Assembly: GCA_030427505.1 (NCBI GenBank)
Contig: JAUICH010000006.1
Coordinates: 124,001 to 188,000, forward strand
DNA: 64,000 bases
Origin: Verrucomicrobiia bacterium
GTDB lineage: Bacteria > Verrucomicrobiota > Verrucomicrobiia > Verrucomicrobiales > DEV007
Direction: 5' to 3'
Part shown: in pieces, positions 18,709 through 27,363 of the stretch
How positions within the stretch are numbered: position 1 is the first letter of the stretch
Layout of the letters: every line of letters starts with the position of its first letter
Made by a program: the position numbers and the translations under genes
The notes under the pieces: generated by a model
Told to the model about the DNA's origin: nothing
Database searches by the model: none
The model's input: the letters and a program-made list of their open reading frames with translations, nothing else

Positions 18709-20202
18709 ATGGAACTCGACGTGTTGCTCAACGCGATCAAACCCAGATCGGTCAGCGGTCCAGTGAAGACTGACATCGGTGGCATTCGCCATGACTCACG
18801 CGCGGTGGAGCCGGGGGATTTGTTTGCCGCCTTGCGCGGGTTGAAGGTGGATGGGCACCAGTATGTGGACACCGCGATGGAGAAAGGGGCCGCCGCGGTC
18901 TTGGCCGAGGCTCCCGTGCCGGAAGATTTCAGAGCGCCCTGGGTGCAGGTGGAAAACTCCCGGGCCGCCATGGCGGCGCTGTCGGATGCCTTTTATGGTA
19001 AGCCTTCTGAAGAACTCGTGGTGGCGGGCATTACCGGCACGAACGGAAAGACAACCACCGCGTTTCTGCTGAATCACCTGCTGAAGTGCGCCTGGCGCCG
19101 CGGCGGATTGATCGGCACCGTTCAGTATGAAGTGGCGGATGAAATCCGGCCCGCGCCGCTGACGACGCCTGAGTCCGTGGAGGTGCATGCCCTGCTGGCC
19201 GAGATGCGCGACGCCGGGTGCCGTTCCGCCGTGATGGAAGTGTCCTCCCAGGGCTTGGTGCAGCACCGCGTGGGCGGGGTACGTTTTGACGTGGGGGTCT
19301 ATACGAATCTTAGCCAGGACCATCTCGACTATCATGGCACGATGGAACAATACTTCGCCGCGAAGCGGATGCTGTTCGAACAGATCGAAGCCCGGCAGGG
19401 AGTAGCCAAGCATGGCATTGTTCCGGCCATGGTGGTGAACCGCGACGACCGTTTTGGCGAACGCCTCGCGAAGGCGGAGTTTCCGAACACCCGGCTGCTG
19501 ACCTATGGCATGGGAGCGCACTGCGACTTCCGGGCCATCAACCCGGTCTCCGATTTTTCCGGCACCCGCTACCAGGTGGAAGCGAACAAGCGTTCTTTCC
19601 TGCTGACCCTGCCACTGATCGGCCGGTTTAACGTGTATAATTCCCTGGCCGCGTTGGCGGCCTCCTATGCGTTGGGCCTGAACCTGCGGGAGTCCGTCCG
19701 GAACTTGGCGGAATGTCCCCAGGTGCCGGGCCGCCTGGAATCCGTGGGGCAGCACCTCAATTTCCGGGTATATGTCGACTACGCCCACACGCCCGATGCC
19801 TTGGAAAAAGTGCTCGAAACCGTGCGCGAATTGAAGCCGAAGCGGCTCATCACCGTCTTTGGCTGTGGGGGAGACCGGGACAAGGCGAAGCGCCCCCTCA
19901 TGGGCGCCGCTGTGCAGCGCGTCAGCGACGTGGCCATTGTCACGTCCGACAATCCGCGCACCGAAGACCCCGCCGCCATCATCCGCGACATCGAAGCCGG
20001 CATGACGAAGGGGCGTTACGCCGCCATCGTGGACCGCCGGGAAGCCATTTATGAAGCCATTACCCGGGCGGGCGAAAAAGACATCGTCCTCATCGCGGGC
20101 AAAGGGCACGAAACCTACCAGGAAATCGGCGGCGTCCGCCACGATTTCGACGACCGCAAGGTGGCGCTGAACGCCATCGCCAGCCGTCCGCCCTCTTTTT
20201 AG
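18709..20202 (+). CDS. murE: UDP-MurNAc-tripeptide ligase MurE (meso-DAP type)
   Basis: MurE adds the third amino acid to UDP-MurNAc-L-Ala-D-Glu in the cytosol using ATP. The protein (497 residues) shows the Mur ligase ATP loop GITGTNGKTTTAFL near residue 106, the central-domain motif TNLSQDHLDYHGTME and the C-terminal substrate motif D414-N-P-R417. The DNPR motif is diagnostic for enzymes that add meso-diaminopimelate, so the peptidoglycan should be of the DAP type. It lies 42 nt after ftsI and 17 nt before murF. Confidence 0.96.
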   Translation: MELDVLLNAIKPRSVSGPVKTDIGGIRHDSRAVEPGDLFAALRGLKVDGHQYVDTAMEKGAAAVLAEAPVPEDFRAPWVQVENSRAAMAALSDAFYGKPSEELVVAGITGTNGKTTTAFLLNHLLKCAWRRGGLIGTVQYEVADEIRPAPLTTPESVEVHALLAEMRDAGCRSAVMEVSSQGLVQHRVGGVRFDVGVYTNLSQDHLDYHGTMEQYFAAKRMLFEQIEARQGVAKHGIVPAMVVNRDDRFGERLAKAEFPNTRLLTYGMGAHCDFRAINPVSDFSGTRYQVEANKRSFLLTLPLIGRFNVYNSLAALAASYALGLNLRESVRNLAECPQVPGRLESVGQHLNFRVYVDYAHTPDALEKVLETVRELKPKRLITVFGCGGDRDKAKRPLMGAAVQRVSDVAIVTSDNPRTEDPAAIIRDIEAGMTKGRYAAIVDRREAIYEAITRAGEKDIVLIAGKGHETYQEIGGVRHDFDDRKVALNAIASRPPSF

Positions 20203-20219
20203 CCGATTTCCAGGAACGC

Positions 20220-21581
20220 ATGAATCTCACCAGTCTGAAAGACATCGCCAGCATGTGCGGTGGGCAGCTCCTCCAGGGGCGCCCTTCGGACCTCGTGTCC
20301 GAGGTGTCCACGGATTCGCGTTCCGTCCGTGACGGGCAGTTGTTCGTGGCCTTGAAGGGCGACAACTTTGACGCGCACGACTTTCTGGCTGAGGTGGATG
20401 AGAAAGGCGCCGCCGCCATCATCGTGAGCGATCTGAACGCCGCCACGGAGGGGGTGAAGTGCGCCATTATTCACGTTAGAGACACGCTGACCGCCCTGCA
20501 GCAACTGGCGCTGTTTTACCGCCGGAAACTGGATCTTTTCACCGTGGGGGTGACCGGCAGCAACGGAAAGACCTCGACGAAAGATTTCATCGTGTCCGTG
20601 TTGTCCCAGCGCTACGGGGTGAATGGCACGGCGGGAAATTTCAACAATCACATCGGCCTGCCGCTGACGGTTTTGAAAACCGACCAGCGCCACCAGTGCG
20701 GCGTGTGGGAGATGGGAATGAGCCACCCTGGAGAAATTGAGATCCTGGCCGAGATCGCGGCCCCGACGACGGGGGTGATCACCAACGTGGGACGGGCGCA
20801 CATCGAATTCATGAAGACCCGCGAAGCCATCGCGGAGGAAAAAGGCATGCTGGCCGAGGCCCTGCCGCAGGACGGCCTGCTGGTGCTGGGCGCGGCGGAC
20901 GACTTTACCCAAGCCATCAGTGGCCGCAGCGCGGCGCGCACCGTGACCGTGGGCATCGAGCTGGGCGACATCCAGGCCCGGAACCTGGCGAACACGGAAA
21001 CCGGCCAGCGGTTTGACCTGGTGATGGATGGGGAGACCACGGCGGTGGAGATCCCGGTGCCGGGCCGGCACATGGTGATGAACGCGTTGTTCGCGGCGGC
21101 GGTGGGCCGGGAACGCGGCCTGTCCCGGCACGACATCGCCGAAGGGCTCCGCGGCGTGCGGTTGGCCGGCGGGCGGCTGCAGAAGAAGGATGTCCGGGGC
21201 GTGATCGTCATCGACGACAGCTACAACGCGAACCCCGACTCCATGCGGGCGGCGCTCTCGGTTCTGAAGGACCAGCCCTGCACGGGCAAGCGGGCGGCCG
21301 TTTTTGGAAAGATGGGGGAACTCGGGGATACCTCGGAAGCCGAGCATCGTTCCCTGGGCGAGGCCGTGGGGGCGTCGGGCATCGATTTGCTGGTCACGGT
21401 CGGAGAAGACGGAAAAGTCATTGGCGACGGCGCTGGAGGTGCGTTAGATGCAGCCACCTTCGCCAGCCACGAAGAGGCCGGGGCGTTTCTCCGGGAAACG
21501 CTGCGGCCGGGCGACGTGATGCTGGTGAAGGGAAGCCGCTCCGCAGCGATGGAAAAAGTAATCAAAGCCTTCGCAGACTAA
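20220..21581 (+). CDS. murF: UDP-MurNAc-pentapeptide synthetase MurF
   Basis: MurF joins D-Ala-D-Ala to UDP-MurNAc-tripeptide, the last cytosolic step of nucleotide precursor synthesis. The 453-residue protein has the ATP loop GVTGSNGKTSTKDF, the WEMGMSHPGEIEILAEI region and IDDSYNANPDSMRAAL, all typical of MurF. An AGGAA ribosome-binding site precedes the ATG. The stop codon overlaps the mraY start by one base (TAATG), which suggests translational coupling. Confidence 0.96.
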   Translation: MNLTSLKDIASMCGGQLLQGRPSDLVSEVSTDSRSVRDGQLFVALKGDNFDAHDFLAEVDEKGAAAIIVSDLNAATEGVKCAIIHVRDTLTALQQLALFYRRKLDLFTVGVTGSNGKTSTKDFIVSVLSQRYGVNGTAGNFNNHIGLPLTVLKTDQRHQCGVWEMGMSHPGEIEILAEIAAPTTGVITNVGRAHIEFMKTREAIAEEKGMLAEALPQDGLLVLGAADDFTQAISGRSAARTVTVGIELGDIQARNLANTETGQRFDLVMDGETTAVEIPVPGRHMVMNALFAAAVGRERGLSRHDIAEGLRGVRLAGGRLQKKDVRGVIVIDDSYNANPDSMRAALSVLKDQPCTGKRAAVFGKMGELGDTSEAEHRSLGEAVGASGIDLLVTVGEDGKVIGDGAGGALDAATFASHEEAGAFLRETLRPGDVMLVKGSRSAAMEKVIKAFAD

Positions 21582-22708
21582 TGCTCTACTACCTCTCCGA
21601 ACTCAGGGACCATCTACAGGTGCTGAACGTGTTTCAGTACCAGACCTTCCGCGCCGCTGGCGCGGGGTTGACGGCCTTTGTCTTCTGTCTCCTGTTTGGA
21701 AACCGCGTCATCCTGAAGCTTACCTCGCTGAAAGTGGGCCAGCCCATCCGCACCAAGGAAGAGGTGCACCGGCTGGCGGAACTGCACGGCGGGAAGGGCG
21801 GCACGCCCACGATGGGCGGCATCCTGATCATCGGCGCGCTGCTGACCGCCACCCTGCTGTGGGCCCGGCCGACGAACCCGTTTATCTGGGCCCTGGTCTT
21901 TACCACTCTGGGGCTCGGCGCTCTCGGGTTCATGGACGACTACCTGAAAGTCACCCGGAAGAAATCGGCCGGTGCGAGTGGGAAGATGAAGCTGATTGTC
22001 CAGTTCATCGTCGCCATCATTGCAGTCGGTATTGTCTATTTTGAAGAGCGCAACGCGATGGCCCAGGCGGGCGAGGCCGTGAAGCCCTTCATCAGTGCTT
22101 TTTATGTGCCCTTTATGAAAGACCCGCTGATCAAGGACATGGGTCTGTTTACCTTTGTGCTGCTGCCGGTGATCATCGTGGGCGCTTCAAACGCGGTGAA
22201 CCTGACCGACGGCTTGGACGGGCTGGCGGCGGGCTGCACCGTGAGCGTGGCCTTTGCCTATGCCCTCTTTACCTACGTGGCGGGCCACTCGGAAGTGGCG
22301 GAGTATCTCCTGCTGCCGCACAACCAGCACTCCGGAGAGGTGGCGGTTTTCTGTGCGGCCCTGATCGGGTCCGGCCTGGGTTTCCTGTGGTTCAATTGCC
22401 ACCCGGCGCGCGTCTTCATGGGGGACACCGGCTCCCTGGCACTCGGCGGCATCCTTGGGATGGTCGCCATTTGCTGCAAACAGGAACTGCTGCTGGCCGT
22501 GGTGGGCGGTGTGTTCGTCATCGAGGCCCTGTCCGTCATTCTCCAGGTCGGCAGCTTTAAGCTGACCGGCAAACGCATTTTCAAAATGGCGCCCATTCAC
22601 CACCACTTTGAACTCATGGGCTGGAGCGAGAGCCGGGTGATCATCCGCTTCTGGATCGTGTCCATCATGTTCGCCCTTTTTGGATTGATGACCTTGAAAC
22701 TTCGTTAG
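21581..22708 (+). CDS. mraY: Phospho-MurNAc-pentapeptide translocase MraY
   Basis: MraY transfers phospho-MurNAc-pentapeptide to undecaprenyl phosphate to form lipid I at the inner membrane. The 375-residue polytopic protein contains the family signatures: GGKGGTPTMGGILI, FMDDYLKVTRK (the aspartate pair), NAVNLTDGLDGLAAG, FMGDTGSLALGGILG and APIHHHFELMGWSE. The length matches the family. It overlaps murF by one base, and murD starts one base after its stop. Confidence 0.97.
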   Translation: MLYYLSELRDHLQVLNVFQYQTFRAAGAGLTAFVFCLLFGNRVILKLTSLKVGQPIRTKEEVHRLAELHGGKGGTPTMGGILIIGALLTATLLWARPTNPFIWALVFTTLGLGALGFMDDYLKVTRKKSAGASGKMKLIVQFIVAIIAVGIVYFEERNAMAQAGEAVKPFISAFYVPFMKDPLIKDMGLFTFVLLPVIIVGASNAVNLTDGLDGLAAGCTVSVAFAYALFTYVAGHSEVAEYLLLPHNQHSGEVAVFCAALIGSGLGFLWFNCHPARVFMGDTGSLALGGILGMVAICCKQELLLAVVGGVFVIEALSVILQVGSFKLTGKRIFKMAPIHHHFELMGWSESRVIIRFWIVSIMFALFGLMTLKLR

Positions 22709-22709
22709 G

Positions 22710-24050
22710 ATGACCGTAGCCGGAAAACAGATTGCCGTCCTGGGGGCGGGGGAGAGCGGAGTCGCGGCGGCGCGGCTGGCCAAGGCGCATGGCGCGGAGG
22801 TCACCGTGTACGACACGGGCGACGCCGCGCGCCTGGAACCGGCCCGGGAACGCCTGGCGGCGGAGGGCATTTCCCTGGTGGCGGGAGAGGCTGCCCTGTC
22901 GCCCGAACCCGGCACGGACCTGGCGGTGGTGAGCCCCGGCATTGACCTGAAATGGCCCATCGCGAAGAACTTCAGCGATAGTGGGGTGAAGGTCATCGCG
23001 GAGATCGAGTTTGCCTTCCTGTTCTGCGACGCGCCGGTCATCGCCATTACCGGCACGAATGGGAAGACCACCACGACGGAACTGGTGGCGCGCATCTTGA
23101 ATCACGCCGGTCAGAGTACCGTGCCCACTGGCAACTACGGACGCGCGTTTTCCGACGTCATCCGCGCCAGCGAGAAGCACGACGCCTACACGCTGGAGGT
23201 CAGTTCCTTCCAGTTGGAGGGCATCCGCACTTTCCGGCCCGCCATCAGCGTGTGGATGAACTTCGCGCCCGACCATATGGACCGCTATGAAACGGTGGAT
23301 GACTACCGGGACGCGAAGCTGCGCATTTTCGAAAACCAGCAGGAAGGCGACGCCGCCGTGGTGAACACCGCGGACCCGCCAAAAGGGACGCCGGAGACGA
23401 CCCTGACCTTCAGCGCCTTCGAAGAGGGCGGAAACTTTACCTACTGCGACGGCATCATTTCCTTTAACGGCACGGCGGTGCTGGACTTCAAGTCCACCCG
23501 GCTGCGGGGCCGCCACAACGTGGAAAACCTGATGGCCGCGATGGGCGTGGCGCACCTGCGGGGCATCTCCTTTGAGTCCGTGGCTGAAGCCGTCCGCGAA
23601 TACACCCCGCCGCCCCACCGCTGCGAACTGGTGGACACTATCGGCGGTTGCGCCTTCATCAACGATTCCAAGGCCACCAACCTGCACGCGCTGGAAAGCA
23701 GCCTGCGTGGCCAGGAAGAATCCGTGGTACTGATCGCCGGCGGCAAGGACAAGGGCCTGGACTTCGGGGAGATCGTCCAGGTGGTGGCGGACAAAGTCAC
23801 GCATGTGGTGGCCATCGGCCAGATGGCCGGACACATCCGCGAAGCGTGGGGCGCCGCGGTACCCTGCGAAATGGCGGCCACCCTGGACGAAGCGGTGGTG
23901 TCAGCCGCCCGGGCCGCGAACCCCGGCCAAACCGTACTCTTTTCTCCCGGAACCTCCTCCTTCGACATGTTCGCCAATTACGGCGAACGAGGAGCGGCGT
24001 TCCGGGAGGCAGTAAAAAAGATGGGAACCCAAAGACATGAGCAACAATAA
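22710..24050 (+). CDS. murD: UDP-MurNAc-L-Ala:D-Glu ligase MurD
   Basis: MurD adds D-glutamate to UDP-MurNAc-L-Ala. The 446-residue protein shows an N-terminal Rossmann fold (IAVLGAGESGVAAARLA), the ATP loop AITGTNGKTTTTELVAR, the VWMNFAPDHMDRY region and a C-terminal domain with FINDSKATNLHAL and FSPGTSSFDMFANYGERG. These match MurD throughout. The last 14 bases overlap the start of the LysM gene. Confidence 0.96.
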   Translation: MTVAGKQIAVLGAGESGVAAARLAKAHGAEVTVYDTGDAARLEPARERLAAEGISLVAGEAALSPEPGTDLAVVSPGIDLKWPIAKNFSDSGVKVIAEIEFAFLFCDAPVIAITGTNGKTTTTELVARILNHAGQSTVPTGNYGRAFSDVIRASEKHDAYTLEVSSFQLEGIRTFRPAISVWMNFAPDHMDRYETVDDYRDAKLRIFENQQEGDAAVVNTADPPKGTPETTLTFSAFEEGGNFTYCDGIISFNGTAVLDFKSTRLRGRHNVENLMAAMGVAHLRGISFESVAEAVREYTPPPHRCELVDTIGGCAFINDSKATNLHALESSLRGQEESVVLIAGGKDKGLDFGEIVQVVADKVTHVVAIGQMAGHIREAWGAAVPCEMAATLDEAVVSAARAANPGQTVLFSPGTSSFDMFANYGERGAAFREAVKKMGTQRHEQQ

Positions 24051-25020
24051 ACGCAGCAAGTCGCGAGACAGCGGCGGCGAGGGATTCATCGGCAATCTCT
24101 TTGGCCGCGGAAAGATGCTCTCCGCTGAAGTCACGGAAGAGCAGGACTGGTACATGGACGTGCCCAATCTCCGCCTGACGCGGATCTTCAGCATCGTGCT
24201 GATCCTCCATGTGGTGGCGGTCGGGGGCATTTTGGCCTTTAAGATGATCGAAAAGGCCTCCTCGCCCGTGGAAGAAGTCGTCAAGACCACCCCGAAGGAA
24301 AACAAGAAAGAACAGGCGCAGCCCGCCACAACGGGTGGCGAACTGGCCCATACGGCGGCAACCGGGGCGAAGGTGGTGCCCGAGAAGGAAGACTCCCTCA
24401 TCGTGGACGACCCTTCCCGTGACGGCATGCAGCAGTATCGCGTACGCTCTGGCGAAACCGTGGCGGACATCGCCCGCGAGCTTCAAGTCAGCGCGGCGGA
24501 GTTGATGCACCTGAACCAACTGGACAAGGGCGACAAGCTTTACCCCGGAAAGTGGCTGACCATTCCCGAGCGGAAGGTTTCCACCCAGGTGCCCGGCAGC
24601 GCGGACGAGTTGCTGACCCGCACCTCGGCTCCGGAAGCGCCGGTGGCGCGCCCGGTCCAGCAGGAGCCCATTCAGGCCAAGCCAGTGTCCGCACCTCCAA
24701 AGGCCACTCCTCAACCGCGGCCAGAAGCTCCGCAGGTGGTCGCACAGCAGACCCCGAAGGTGGAGACGCCGGCTCCCGGCGGTCCGGTGAAACTGCGCCC
24801 CGTGCAACCGGTGGGCCGTACCGCGACTCCCGCGCCAGCGCCCGCTCCCGTGGCCAGCCCTGGGAGCAACAAGGGTACTTACGTCGTGAAACCGGGGGAC
24901 ACCGCCTACCGTATCGCTCGGAAATACGGTGTGGATCTCCAGAATCTCCTGGCCGTGAATGGCATCGAAGACGCCAGCCGCATGCAGGCCGGGCAGGTGC
25001 TGACTATTCCCCAGCACTAG
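24037..25020 (+). CDS. Membrane-anchored protein with two LysM domains
   Basis: This 327-residue protein has a cytoplasmic N-terminus of about 50 residues, one transmembrane segment (about 49-69, IFSIVLILHVVAVGGILAF) and a periplasmic part with two LysM domains. The first is at about 131-178 (YRVRSGETVADIARELQV) and the second at about 282-327 (YVVKPGDTAYRIARKYGV). A Pro/Ala-rich linker of about 100 residues joins them. LysM domains bind peptidoglycan glycan strands. The gene sits inside the dcw cluster, overlaps murD by 14 nt and precedes ftsW by 42 nt, so it is very probably co-expressed. A role as a peptidoglycan-binding division factor is inferred from this placement; no catalytic domain is visible. 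Confidence 0.85.
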   Translation: MSNNKRSKSRDSGGEGFIGNLFGRGKMLSAEVTEEQDWYMDVPNLRLTRIFSIVLILHVVAVGGILAFKMIEKASSPVEEVVKTTPKENKKEQAQPATTGGELAHTAATGAKVVPEKEDSLIVDDPSRDGMQQYRVRSGETVADIARELQVSAAELMHLNQLDKGDKLYPGKWLTIPERKVSTQVPGSADELLTRTSAPEAPVARPVQQEPIQAKPVSAPPKATPQPRPEAPQVVAQQTPKVETPAPGGPVKLRPVQPVGRTATPAPAPAPVASPGSNKGTYVVKPGDTAYRIARKYGVDLQNLLAVNGIEDASRMQAGQVLTIPQH

Positions 25021-25062
25021 GCTGGGGGCGTTTGTTCAAACTTAGGTTTCTGGGTTCCCCTC

Positions 25063-26229
25063 ATGTATAACCGCAGCGCCCTCCTCGTCGTCCTGTCAGT
25101 GGTATTCCTGGTGTCGATCGGCATTGTCATGCTGATCAGCACCAGTGCGTTTGAGGCGGGAGTGGCCAGCGTGGAGGACCCGTACCGGGACGTGTGGCGC
25201 CAGCTGTGGTGGCTGGGGCTGGGCGCCGTGGCGTGTCTGTTTTTTGCCAGTGTCGACTACCACGTCTGGCAGCGCTTTGCCTGGGTGATCTACCTTTTTG
25301 CCATTGTGCTGCTGGCGCTGTGTTTTGTTCCCCTCATAGGCCAGAGGATCAATGGAGAGTACCGCTGGATCAGCGCCAAGTCGCTGGGCCTTCCGGATCT
25401 GAGCATGCAGCCCTCCGAGTTTGGCAAGCTGGCGCTGGTGATCGTGGTCTCTTTCTGGCTGGCGAAGTTCAAGGAGTTCTCCGGTACTTTCTTCAAAGGC
25501 TTTGTCCTGCCGCTGAGCGTGGCCGGGGTGCTGATTTCCCTGGTGCTGGCGGAGGTGGATATGGGCACGTCCGCTATCATGTCGGCGGTCTGTCTTTCTC
25601 TCCTCTTCCTGGCCGGGACCCGCTGGTATTATCTGGCCGGCGTTTGCGGAGCCGGCGCGATGGGCTTTGCCACCCTGGTTACCTCCATGCCCGACCGGAT
25701 GGAACGGCTGACCGCCTTCATGGACCTGGAGGCGCACCGCGCCGGCGCCGGCCTCCAGCAGTTCCTGGCCCTGATGGCCTTTGGCTCCGGCGGCATTTCC
25801 GGGATGGGCCTGGGCAATGGCCGCCTGAAGATGGCCTACATGCCTTTCGCCAATACCGACTTCATCTTTCCCATGGTGGGGGAGGAACTGGGCCTGGGCT
25901 TCACTCTACTGGTCGTTTTTGCTTTCGTGCTTTTCGCCGTGGCGGGGATCCTGATTTCCTTTCATGCTCCTGACGCATTTGGGAAACTCCTTGGCATGGG
26001 CATTGTCTGCCTGGTGGTGTTTCAGGCCATTCTGAATATCGGCGTCACCACGGCGGTCCTGCCCAACACGGGGCTGCCGCTGCCCTTCGTCAGCAAGGGG
26101 GGGTCGAACCTGATGGCTGCCTTGATGGGGGTGGGCATTCTCCTGAATATTTACCGGCAAGGCGTGCGGATCGAGCCCGGCACCATCACCAAACTTCAGC
26201 GGGAACGGCGATACACACCTCGTGTTTGA
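25063..26229 (+). CDS. ftsW: SEDS peptidoglycan polymerase FtsW
   Basis: FtsW polymerises lipid II into septal glycan together with FtsI. The 388-residue protein has about ten transmembrane segments and SEDS signatures: GEYRWISAKSLGLPDLSMQP, PSEFGKLALVI, the catalytic-aspartate motif EVDMGTSAI (usually EPDFGT), and FVSKGGSNLMAALMGVGIL near the C-terminus. FtsW rather than RodA is chosen because of its place between murD and murG. It follows the LysM gene by 42 nt. Confidence 0.94.
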   Translation: MYNRSALLVVLSVVFLVSIGIVMLISTSAFEAGVASVEDPYRDVWRQLWWLGLGAVACLFFASVDYHVWQRFAWVIYLFAIVLLALCFVPLIGQRINGEYRWISAKSLGLPDLSMQPSEFGKLALVIVVSFWLAKFKEFSGTFFKGFVLPLSVAGVLISLVLAEVDMGTSAIMSAVCLSLLFLAGTRWYYLAGVCGAGAMGFATLVTSMPDRMERLTAFMDLEAHRAGAGLQQFLALMAFGSGGISGMGLGNGRLKMAYMPFANTDFIFPMVGEELGLGFTLLVVFAFVLFAVAGILISFHAPDAFGKLLGMGIVCLVVFQAILNIGVTTAVLPNTGLPLPFVSKGGSNLMAALMGVGILLNIYRQGVRIEPGTITKLQRERRYTPRV

Positions 26230-26258
26230 CGTAGCCGCCGGGTGGGGTAGGGGTTGCC

Positions 26259-27356
26259 ATGGCAAAGCACGTCGTCATCGCCTGCGGCGGTACCGGGGGA
26301 CACCTTTTCCCCGGCATAGCCGTGGCGGAAGAACTCCGGAAAGCGGGGCACGAAGCCCTGCTCCTGATCTCCGAAAAAGAGATCGATAAGCTCGCCACCG
26401 AAGGCTACGGGCACCTCCGCTTTCGGACCGTGCCGTCCATCGGCATGCCGAAGCTGTTTTCGCCCAAGATGATCTCCTTCCTCTGGGGCTTTTTCAAAAG
26501 CGCCCTGCAGTGCCGGACGATTTTGAAGGACTTCGGGGCGGACACGGTGCTGGGCATGGGTGGCTTTACCTCCACGGGACCGCTCATGGCGGGCCGGTGG
26601 GCCAAGTGCCGGACCTTCATTCATGAGTCCAACGCCATTCCCGGCCGCGCGAACCGGCTGAACGCGAAATTTTCCGACGTGGTGCTGCTGGGCCTGAAAG
26701 AATGCGCCGCCTTTTTCCCCGCCGGGAAGACCCGGGTGGTGGGCACGCCGCTGCGGCCGGCGATTCTGAACCGGCCCTCCCGCGAGGAGGGCCTGGCGAA
26801 GTTCGGCCTGAACCCGGAACTGAAAACCATCCTGGTCATGGGGGGCAGCCAAGGCGCGCGCGGGGTGAACGACCTGTTCCGCAAGGCCTTTTCCATGCTG
26901 CCGCAGGACCAAGTGCAGGTGCTCCACATTGCCGGGCCACAGGATTACGAGGCGGTGAAAATGTCCTTCGAAATTTCCGGCATGGAGGGCGCGGTGCTGC
27001 CCTTTTGCCAGGAAATCCAGTATGCCTACGCGGCCTCCGATTTGGCGGTGGCGCGTTCCGGCGCGTCCAGCCTGGCGGAGCTGTGTTACTTCGGGCTTCC
27101 GGCCATTCTCATTCCATACCCTTTCGCGGCGGATGATCACCAGACACGAAATGCTGAAATATTCGACCGCGCCGGAGCGTGTTATCTGTGGCCGCAAAAC
27201 GAGATCCAGGCACGGGAGCTGGCGGACAAGGTCATTGACATGTTGAGCGATCAAACGAGTCTTTCCGGATTTTCGGCCCGCATGCGGGAACTGGCGGTGG
27301 CGGACTCCGCCGCCCAGGTCCGGAAAGCCATCGAGGAGATTGAGCAGGGGAAGTAG
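26259..27356 (+). CDS. murG: UDP-GlcNAc:lipid I transferase MurG
   Basis: MurG adds GlcNAc to lipid I to form lipid II at the cytoplasmic face of the inner membrane. The 365-residue GT-B protein has the N-terminal glycine loop CGGTGGHLFPGIAVAEEL, FIHESNAIPGRANRL, the second glycine loop VMGGSQGARGVND, and the donor-binding segment SGASSLAELCYFGLPAILIP followed by YPFAADDHQ. All are typical. It is followed by the murC-murB fusion eight bases later. Confidence 0.96.
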   Translation: MAKHVVIACGGTGGHLFPGIAVAEELRKAGHEALLLISEKEIDKLATEGYGHLRFRTVPSIGMPKLFSPKMISFLWGFFKSALQCRTILKDFGADTVLGMGGFTSTGPLMAGRWAKCRTFIHESNAIPGRANRLNAKFSDVVLLGLKECAAFFPAGKTRVVGTPLRPAILNRPSREEGLAKFGLNPELKTILVMGGSQGARGVNDLFRKAFSMLPQDQVQVLHIAGPQDYEAVKMSFEISGMEGAVLPFCQEIQYAYAASDLAVARSGASSLAELCYFGLPAILIPYPFAADDHQTRNAEIFDRAGACYLWPQNEIQARELADKVIDMLSDQTSLSGFSARMRELAVADSAAQVRKAIEEIEQGK

Positions 27357-27363
27357 CAGCAAG

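Noticed and set aside
18796-20142. 448-codon minus-strand frame opposite murE
   Set aside because: His/Arg/Gln-rich composition typical of antisense to a high-GC gene; murE is certain.
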